Assembly (NCBI GenBank): GCA_022826185.1
Contig: JAJDVH010000207.1
Span: 1-48,784, forward strand
DNA from: Alphaproteobacteria bacterium
GTDB taxonomy: Bacteria > Pseudomonadota > Alphaproteobacteria > Bin95
DNA length: 48,784 nt
Reading direction: 5' to 3'
Shown here: piece by piece, positions 43,146-48,784 of the stretch
Numbering within the stretch: position 1 is the first letter of the stretch
Layout of the letters: each line of letters begins with the position of its first letter
The notes under the pieces: generated by a model
The model's database searches: none
What the model was told of the DNA's origin: nothing
The model's input: the letters and a program-made list of their open reading frames with translations, nothing else
Made by a program: the position numbers and the translations under genes

Positions 43146-44354
43146 TCAAAGCGCGCCGGTCTGCTTGAGGTCCGCCACCTCCGCGGGCGGCATGTCCAGC
43201 AGTTCGCCCAGCACCGCCTCATTGTGCTCGCCGAGCAGCGGCGCCCGCACCACGTCCATCGCCTCGCCGCCGAAGCGCACCGGCCAGGCCGGCACCACCA
43301 CCGCGCCCCGGTCCGGATGCTCGACGGTCTGCATGATGCCCCTCCGGTGCATGTCCTCGTTGGAGATCAGGTCCTTGATGTCGAACACCGCGCCCGCCGG
43401 CACGCCCGCCCCGCCGATGGCCTCCATCACCTCCTGCTTGGTGCGCTCGCGGGTCCAGGCCGACACGTTCTCCTCGATCTCGGCCTTGTACTCGATGCGC
43501 TTGTGCCCGTCGCAGAAGCGCGGGTCGGCCAGCATGTCCTCGCGCCCGATGGCCTTGCAGACGCGCTCCCAGTGAGCCGTCAGGTCGCGGGCGACGAAGA
43601 TGAAGCAATAGTCGTTCGGCCCGCCGCCCTTGCAGGGGAACAGCCCGCCCGGCGCGCCCGAGGCGACCGAATTGCCGAGCCTCGGCGCCGCGTCCTGCAT
43701 CATCGGCTGGCGCGAGAAGGTGACGCGGCAATAGTTCGTCATCGCGTCCTGCATCGCGACCTGGAGATGCTGGCCGCGCCCGGTGCGCTCGCGCTGGAAC
43801 AGCGCGGAGAGGATCGAGACGCACATATGCAGGCCGGTGCCGGTGTCGCCGATGGTGGCGCCGGGGCGGATCGGCACCCCGTCCGGCATGCCGGTGATGC
43901 TCATCACGCCGCCCGTCGCCTGCGCGATCATGTCGAAGGAGAGGTATTTGGCGTAGGGGCCGTCGGTGGCGAAGCCCTTCACCTGCGCGAACACGAGGCG
44001 CGGGTTGAGCTTCTGCAGCTCGTCCCAGCCGAAGCCGAGGCGCTCGATGGCGCCCGGCGCGAAGTTCTCGATCAGCACGTCCGCCTTGGCGATCAGGCGG
44101 CGCAGCAGCTGCTTGCCGCTCTCCTCCTTGAGGTTGCAGGTGATCGAGCGCTTGTTGCAGTTGAGCAGGATGAAATAGAGCGAGTCCATGTCCGGGCGCT
44201 CGGAAATCGCGAGCCGGCCCTGGTCGCCGCGCCGGGGCTCCTCGACCTTGATGACATTGGCGCCGTGCCAGGCCAGCGCCTCCGTGCAGGACGGGCCCGC
44301 TTCGAATTGGGTCAGGTCGAGAACGGTAATGCCCGCCAGCGGCGCATCGCCCAT
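43146..44354 (-). CDS. Class III CoA-transferase (CaiB/BaiF/formyl-CoA transferase family)
   Basis: This 402-aa enzyme moves CoA between acids. Family blocks are LAGITVLDLTQFEAGPSCTE, NVIKVEEPRRGDQGR, CNKRSITCNLKEESGKQLLR, ADVLIENFAPGAIERLGFGW, and GATIGDTGTGLHMCVSILSA with the probable catalytic Asp. The ATG at 44354 has an excellent AAGGAGG. A frame extending far upstream to 45470 is a shadow of the next gene on the other strand. It is divergent from a second CoA-transferase, across a 27-bp gap. Confidence 0.93.
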   Translation of the reverse strand: MGDAPLAGITVLDLTQFEAGPSCTEALAWHGANVIKVEEPRRGDQGRLAISERPDMDSLYFILLNCNKRSITCNLKEESGKQLLRRLIAKADVLIENFAPGAIERLGFGWDELQKLNPRLVFAQVKGFATDGPYAKYLSFDMIAQATGGVMSITGMPDGVPIRPGATIGDTGTGLHMCVSILSALFQRERTGRGQHLQVAMQDAMTNYCRVTFSRQPMMQDAAPRLGNSVASGAPGGLFPCKGGGPNDYCFIFVARDLTAHWERVCKAIGREDMLADPRFCDGHKRIEYKAEIEENVSAWTRERTKQEVMEAIGGAGVPAGAVFDIKDLISNEDMHRRGIMQTVEHPDRGAVVVPAWPVRFGGEAMDVVRAPLLGEHNEAVLGELLDMPPAEVADLKQTGAL

Positions 44355-44381
44355 CGGTTTCCTCCTTGCTATGCTTGCCGG

Positions 44382-45722
44382 ATGATACAGCAAGCCATCC
44401 GCAATGTTCCACTGACCGGGGCCGACCCGGTCCTGCCCACGCCCTACCGCATCGGCGAGGCGGGCGCCGCCGCCATCGCCGCCTCCGCGCAGGCCGCCGC
44501 CGATTTCTGGGAGCTGCGCACGGGCGAGCGCCAGTCCGTGACGGTGGACCGCCGCCATGCGGCCGCCGCCATGCGGTCGGCCACCTATCTGAAGATAGAC
44601 GGCGCGGCGCCCTCCTCCCTGTGGGACCCGTTCTCGGGGATCTGGCCGACCGGCGACGGGCGCCATGTCTTCCTGCACTGCAACTTCCCCCATCACCGCG
44701 AGGGGATGCTGGCGCTGCTCGGCGCAAAGGCCGAAAAGGGCGCGTTTGCGGAAGCGGTTGCGGCGCGCGGCGGACAGGAATTCGAGGACGCGATCGCCGC
44801 CGCCGGCCTCTGCGGCGCGATGACGCGCACGCCGGAGGAATGGGCCGCCCACCCGCAGGGCCGGGCGCTGGCGGCGCTGCCGCCGGTCACGATCGAGCGC
44901 ATCGGCGACGGGCCGAAGACCGCGCTGCGCGGCGGCGACCGGCCGCTGGCGGGCATTCGCGTGCTGGACCTGACGCGCGTGCTCGCCGGGCCGACCTGCG
45001 GGCGCACGCTCGCCGAGCATGGCGCGGAGTGCATGCGCATCGCCGGGCCGCACCTGCCTTTCGCGCCGACGCTCGTCATGGACACCGGCCACGGCAAGCT
45101 CTCCGCCTTCGTCGATCTGCGCGAGGAGCGCGGCCGGGCGCAGCTTCGCGCGCTCGCTTCGGAAGCCGACGTGTTCGTCCAGAGCTACCGCCCGGGCACG
45201 CTCGCCGCGCGCGGCTTCGGCCCCCGCGATATCGGCCCCGGCAAGGTCTATGTCTCGCTTTCGGCCTATGGCCACGAGGGGCCGTTCGCCTCGCGCCGGG
45301 GCTTCGACAGCATCGTCCAGAACGCCTCCGGCATGTCCACCGTGCAGGGCAGCGCGCAAGCCCCGCGCAACCTGCCGGTGCAGCCGCTCGACTATTGCGC
45401 CGGCTACCTGGCCGCCTGGGGCGTCGCGACGGCCCTGCTGCGCCGGGCGGAGGAAGGCGGGACCTGGCATGTGCAGCTATCGCTCGCCGGCATGGCGGAA
45501 TGGATCAAGGGCATGGGCCTCGTCGAGGACTGGCGGGATGCGCCCGCGGAACTGCCGCCGGAGGAACTCGCGGCGATCACGATGGAGAGCGACACGCCGC
45601 ACGGCCGGCTGACGCATCTGGCCCCGATTGCGCAGATGTCCCGCACGCCGCCTTACTGGGCGCGGCCCTCCGTGCCGCTCGGCTCGCACGATCCCGTCTG
45701 GCCGGAGGCGCTCGCCGCATGA
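44382..45722 (+). CDS. Second class III CoA-transferase, N-terminally extended
   Basis: This 446-aa member of the same family has an extra N-terminal region of about 190 residues. The canonical start of the family appears only at LAGIRVLDLTRVLAGPTCGR, followed by ADVFVQSYRPGTLAARGFGP and KVYVSLSAYGHEGPFASRRG. The extension (FWELRTGERQSVTVDRRHAA) resembles the second half of a CoA-transferase, as in tandem two-domain members. Its TGA overlaps the next gene. Substrate unknown. Confidence 0.88.
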   Translation: MIQQAIRNVPLTGADPVLPTPYRIGEAGAAAIAASAQAAADFWELRTGERQSVTVDRRHAAAAMRSATYLKIDGAAPSSLWDPFSGIWPTGDGRHVFLHCNFPHHREGMLALLGAKAEKGAFAEAVAARGGQEFEDAIAAAGLCGAMTRTPEEWAAHPQGRALAALPPVTIERIGDGPKTALRGGDRPLAGIRVLDLTRVLAGPTCGRTLAEHGAECMRIAGPHLPFAPTLVMDTGHGKLSAFVDLREERGRAQLRALASEADVFVQSYRPGTLAARGFGPRDIGPGKVYVSLSAYGHEGPFASRRGFDSIVQNASGMSTVQGSAQAPRNLPVQPLDYCAGYLAAWGVATALLRRAEEGGTWHVQLSLAGMAEWIKGMGLVEDWRDAPAELPPEELAAITMESDTPHGRLTHLAPIAQMSRTPPYWARPSVPLGSHDPVWPEALAA

Positions 45723-46474
45723 GCCGCCTTGCCCGCGGCCCCGGCGCCGCGATCCACTACGAGACGCACGGCGAGGGGCCGGCGGTCCTGCTCACCCACG
45801 GCTTCGGGCTGACGGCGCGCATGTGGGCCGGCCAGGTGGAGGCGCTGGCGCCGTCCCACCGGCTCATCCTCTGGGACCTGCGCGGGCACGGCCGCAGCGA
45901 CTCGCCCGAAGACCCCGGCCTCTACGACCCCGAAGCCTGCGTGGCCGACATGGCGGCGTTGCTGGACGCGGAAGGGGTGGAGCGGGCCGTGATCGGCGGC
46001 CTCTCGCTCGGCGGCTACCTGTCGCTGGCCTTCCACCTCCGCCACCCGGAGCGGGTGCGCGCGCTGATGCTGTTCGACTGCGGCCCCGGCTTCCGCCGCG
46101 ACGAGCCGCGCAACGCATGGAACGAGCGGGCGAAGCAGCGGGGCGAGCGGATCGCCGCGCGCGAACCGCGCGTCCTGGAGAGCCTCGAGCCGGACGGCCA
46201 CCGCGACCTCGCCGGCGTCGCGCGCGCGGCCCGATACATGATGCGCCACCGGGACGGCAGCGTGCTGGAATCGCTGCCGTCGATCCGGGCGCCGGCGCTG
46301 GTGCTGGCCGGCGAGCGCGACACCCCCTTCCTGGCCGGCATCGACTACATGGCCCGGAAGATTCCGGACGCCCGGAAAATCGTGCTCCCCGACGCCGGCC
46401 ACACGGCCAATCTCGACAATCCCGCGGCCTTCAACGCCGCCGTTTCCGGATTCCTCGCCCGACTGCCTGCATGA
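45719..46474 (+). CDS. Alpha/beta-hydrolase
   Basis: This 251-aa hydrolase has the oxyanion region LLTHGFGLTARMWAGQVEAL, motif DLRGHGRSDSP, nucleophile elbow VIGGLSLGGYLSL (Ser), acid in LVLAGERDTPF and His in VLPDAGHTANLDNP. The start overlaps the CoA-transferase stop (ATGA) and the end overlaps the MFS gene, so it is translationally coupled. It may act on thioesters or esters handled by the operon, an inference from neighbours. Confidence 0.9.
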   Translation: MSRLARGPGAAIHYETHGEGPAVLLTHGFGLTARMWAGQVEALAPSHRLILWDLRGHGRSDSPEDPGLYDPEACVADMAALLDAEGVERAVIGGLSLGGYLSLAFHLRHPERVRALMLFDCGPGFRRDEPRNAWNERAKQRGERIAAREPRVLESLEPDGHRDLAGVARAARYMMRHRDGSVLESLPSIRAPALVLAGERDTPFLAGIDYMARKIPDARKIVLPDAGHTANLDNPAAFNAAVSGFLARLPA

Positions 46475-47685
46475 CGGTGCCTGTGGACAGCTTCTCCCGC
46501 GATGCGCGGGTCATCGGTCTCGTGGCCGCCGGGCACACGATGAGCCACATGTTCGTGTTCATGCTGCTGCCGCTCTCGGTGCGCATGCATGACGAGCTCG
46601 GGTTCAGCTATCTGGATATCGGCATCCTGGCGGGCGCCTTTTCGGTCGGCGCGGCGGTGTGCCAGACCGGCATCGGATTCGTCGTGGACCGCATCGGCGG
46701 GCGGGCGCCGCTCATCATGGGAGTCGCCGTGCTGTCCGGGGCCGTGATGGGCTTCGGGCTGGTCGACTCCTTCTGGGCCATGCTCCCGCTCGCGGTCATC
46801 GGCGGCATCGCCAACTCCGTCTTCCACCCCGCCGACTACGCCATCCTGTCGGCGTCCGTCGCCGAGCACCGCATGGGACGCGCCTTCTCCATCCACGCCG
46901 TCGCCGGCAATACCGGCTGGATCCTGGCATTGCTCGGTCCCGACCTCGCCGACATCGTCGGCCTGAAGAACGTCTTCCTGGTCGCAGGCGGCATCGGCAT
47001 CGCCGTCTCCTTCGCTCTCCTGCTCCAGTCCCGGCATCTGGAGAGCGCCGACGGCAGGGCGCGGCGGCGTGAACAGGGCGGCTCGACCTCGGACGGGATC
47101 GCGCTGCTGCTGACGGTGCCGGTCATCCTGCTGTTCCTGTTCCAGATGTTCCATTCCATGTCGCTCGGCGGCATCCGCACCTTCGGCATCCCGGCGCTGC
47201 ACGACCTGCGCGGCTTCGAGGACACGGTGCTGGCGAAGGCGCTGATCGCCTACATGGCGGCGGCTTCGGTCGGCAATCTCGCGGGCGGCTGGCTGGTGGA
47301 CCGCACCGGGCGCCCGCAGCTCGTGTTCTTCGGCGCCATCGGCACGGTCTTCCTCACGGTCAACATCATCGGCGCGGTCCCGCTGCCGCTCTACGCCATT
47401 GTGGCCCTGCTCCTGGTCGCCGGGGTCATGCACGGCGCGATCATGCCGACCCGCGACCTGCTGGTGCGCCGCATTTCGCCGCCGGGGCAGATGGGCAAGG
47501 TGTTCGGTTTCACCTCCACCGGGCTGTCCATCGGGGGCTTCATGACGCCGGTCCTGTTCGGCTGGGTGATGGACATGGGCGATCCGCGCTGGGTGTTCTT
47601 CGGCAGCGCGGCGGTCATGCTGCTCGCCGTGGCCACCTTCGTCGAAACCAGCCGCAATGCGGGCAGGGCAAGGGCAACGGCATGA
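46471..47685 (+). CDS. Major facilitator superfamily transporter
   Basis: This 404-aa inner-membrane protein has about 12 hydrophobic helices, for example VIGLVAAGHTMSHMFVFMLL, and the loop after helix 2 (GFVVDRIGGRAPLIMGVAVL) carries the DR-x-GGR-like MFS signature. The second half repeats it (GGWLVDRTGRPQLVFFGAIG). Substrate unknown, perhaps the acid used by the CoA-transferases. It overlaps both neighbours by four bases. Confidence 0.91.
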   Translation: MTVPVDSFSRDARVIGLVAAGHTMSHMFVFMLLPLSVRMHDELGFSYLDIGILAGAFSVGAAVCQTGIGFVVDRIGGRAPLIMGVAVLSGAVMGFGLVDSFWAMLPLAVIGGIANSVFHPADYAILSASVAEHRMGRAFSIHAVAGNTGWILALLGPDLADIVGLKNVFLVAGGIGIAVSFALLLQSRHLESADGRARRREQGGSTSDGIALLLTVPVILLFLFQMFHSMSLGGIRTFGIPALHDLRGFEDTVLAKALIAYMAAASVGNLAGGWLVDRTGRPQLVFFGAIGTVFLTVNIIGAVPLPLYAIVALLLVAGVMHGAIMPTRDLLVRRISPPGQMGKVFGFTSTGLSIGGFMTPVLFGWVMDMGDPRWVFFGSAAVMLLAVATFVETSRNAGRARATA

Positions 47686-48557
47686 GACAGCTTCCGGCAG
47701 GCGACGAACTCTTTCTCGACCATGTGGGCTATTTCCTCGCCGACCTCGAAGGGGCCGCCGCCCGGTTCGAACGGCTGGGCTTCACCGTGTCGCCGGTCAA
47801 CATCCACTACAACAGCGCCGACGGCGAACTGGTGCGCTCGGGCACCGCCAACCGGCTCATCACCTTCGAAGCGGGCTATATCGAGGCGCTCGGCCAGGTC
47901 GCCGACACGCCGCTCGGCGCGGAACTCGCGGCGGGCGTCGCGCGCTATGAAGGGCTGCACCTGCTGGCGCTCGCGCATGAGCGGGTCGGGGAGCACGATG
48001 CCGGCGGCACGGACATGCGGCCGACCGTCTTCCTGCGCCGCCCGCTGGAGGACGGCCGCATCGTTCGCGCGACCGTGCGCCGGGCGACGGCCGAAGCGAT
48101 GCCGGAAGGCCGGGTGCAGCTGCTCACCCACGAGACGCCGGAGCTGATCTGGCTGCCGGGCATGGACCGCCACGCCAATGCAGCCCGCGCGCTCACCGGC
48201 TACCTGCAGATCGTCGCCGACCCGGAGGAAGCCGCCGGGCGCTACGCCCGCTTCGCCAACCGGCCCGCGCGCCGGCTGGGCCCCGTCTTCGAGATTACGC
48301 TCGACCGCGGCCGCTTCGCGCTCGCCGGGCCGGACGCGCTCGATGAACTGCTGCCTGCCGGAGAGCGCCCGCCGCCGCCCTTCGCCGCCGCCGTCGGCAT
48401 CGAAAGCGCCGACCTGGACCGCACGCGCTTCCTTCTTGCGAACGCGGGCATTACCGTCCACGGGCGGCCGGACCGCCTGCTGGTCCCGCCGTCGGACGGG
48501 CTCGGCGCCTGGATCGACTTCCACCGCCCCGGCGCTGCGCCGCTGTGGGGCGCATGA
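47682..48557 (+). CDS. VOC-superfamily (glyoxalase-like) protein
   Basis: This 291-aa protein contains a Glyoxalase_3-like layout: LDHVGYFLADLEGAAARFER, NRLITFEAGYIEAL and a second VOC-like half (TGYLQIVADPEEAAGRYARF). VOC proteins use metal-coordinating His/Glu pairs; H14 and E83 are candidates. It is the last gene of the overlapping run that starts at 44382. Confidence 0.83.
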   Translation: MRQLPAGDELFLDHVGYFLADLEGAAARFERLGFTVSPVNIHYNSADGELVRSGTANRLITFEAGYIEALGQVADTPLGAELAAGVARYEGLHLLALAHERVGEHDAGGTDMRPTVFLRRPLEDGRIVRATVRRATAEAMPEGRVQLLTHETPELIWLPGMDRHANAARALTGYLQIVADPEEAAGRYARFANRPARRLGPVFEITLDRGRFALAGPDALDELLPAGERPPPPFAAAVGIESADLDRTRFLLANAGITVHGRPDRLLVPPSDGLGAWIDFHRPGAAPLWGA

Positions 48558-48628
48558 CAGGCCGGTCCTTCCAGCTTCACGGAGTATGAAAAAAATCGGT
48601 CATTTTTACCTTTTGTTCGATATTCGGG

Positions 48629-48656
48629 CTTGACTTTCGCCCATATGGTGTAGAAT
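48629..48656 (+). promoter_or_regulatory. Sigma-70-like promoter
   Basis: TTGACT at 48630-48635 and TAGAAT at 48651-48656 are separated by 15 bp, or 16 bp if CTTGAC is taken as the -35 box. The surrounding 60 bp is AT-rich, unlike its GC-rich neighbours. Confidence 0.6.
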
Positions 48657-48668
48657 GAAAGTAGAGAG

Positions 48669-48692
48669 AGGCGGCTTCCGGGGCCGCCTTTC
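48669..48692 (+). terminator. Intrinsic terminator or attenuator just after the promoter
   Basis: AGGCGGC at 48669-48675 pairs with GCCGCCT at 48683-48689, with a 7-nt loop and a TTTC follow-on. The hairpin begins only about 13 bp after the -10 box, so it would end a very short transcript or regulate an unseen gene to the right. Confidence 0.55.
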
Positions 48693-48784
48693 GGCGTTTC
48701 TGCAGAAAGCGACCGGCTGGGGGCCGCGAAAAAGACCCCGGCGGGAACGGACGGGCGAGGTGCGCCCTGCGTCTCGCGCGCGCA

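Overview
The window comes from a high-GC alphaproteobacterium, probably Rhodospirillales-like. The petA-petB-petC block followed by mtnP, the hemF form, codon use and the many 4-bp ATGA/GTGA gene overlaps support this. No rRNA or tRNA gene was found, so the assignment is an inference.

The window has two halves with a boundary near 27.9 kb. The left half (1 to about 27.9 kb) looks like an integrated genomic island. It has wide gene-poor gaps, dispersed direct and inverted repeats, an AT-rich nuclease-like gene, remnants of an IS1595-type transposase, a MobF relaxase and a duplicated HU gene. It ends with two adjacent tyrosine recombinase genes beside a Rieske oxygenase gene that stops at about 190 codons.

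The centre of the island (1.4-16.2 kb) is a coherent cluster. It holds a LuxR-type regulator, a cysteine-rich secreted protein, a TolC-like outer-membrane channel, a membrane fusion protein (MFP) with a cytoplasmic PAS sensor domain, a MacB-type ATPase and a separate MacB-type permease. A DsbA-like thiol oxidoreductase, a tandem STAS protein, a second permease, a second PAS-MFP and two paralogous six-cysteine secreted proteins complete it. The two small secreted proteins share about 120 bp of leader DNA with the perfect palindrome CGGTATTTTATACCG. Relatives of that motif (GGTAT-N5-GCC) recur at six more places in the island. I read the cluster as a sensor-gated tripartite ABC exporter with its own disulfide-rich secreted proteins. 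A Calx-beta autotransporter at 20.9-23.4 kb carries the same cysteine module as the large secreted protein at 2.7 kb.

The right half (28-48.8 kb) is ordinary chromosomal DNA. After the truncated oxygenase, a hydantoinase scrap and a RelE-type toxin-antitoxin pair come hemF, the cytochrome bc1 operon and methionine salvage (mtnP, mtnA). Then follow an Ldh2-type dehydrogenase, a VapBC pair, a PhnD-like binding protein with a TPR protein, a creatininase-family enzyme, a MetX-like acyltransferase, a methyltransferase and a histidine phosphatase. The end holds two class III CoA-transferases and a tightly overlapping hydrolase, MFS transporter and VOC protein. REP/MITE-like palindromic elements fill three gaps there. 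The extreme right end has a promoter and terminator pair with no gene between them.
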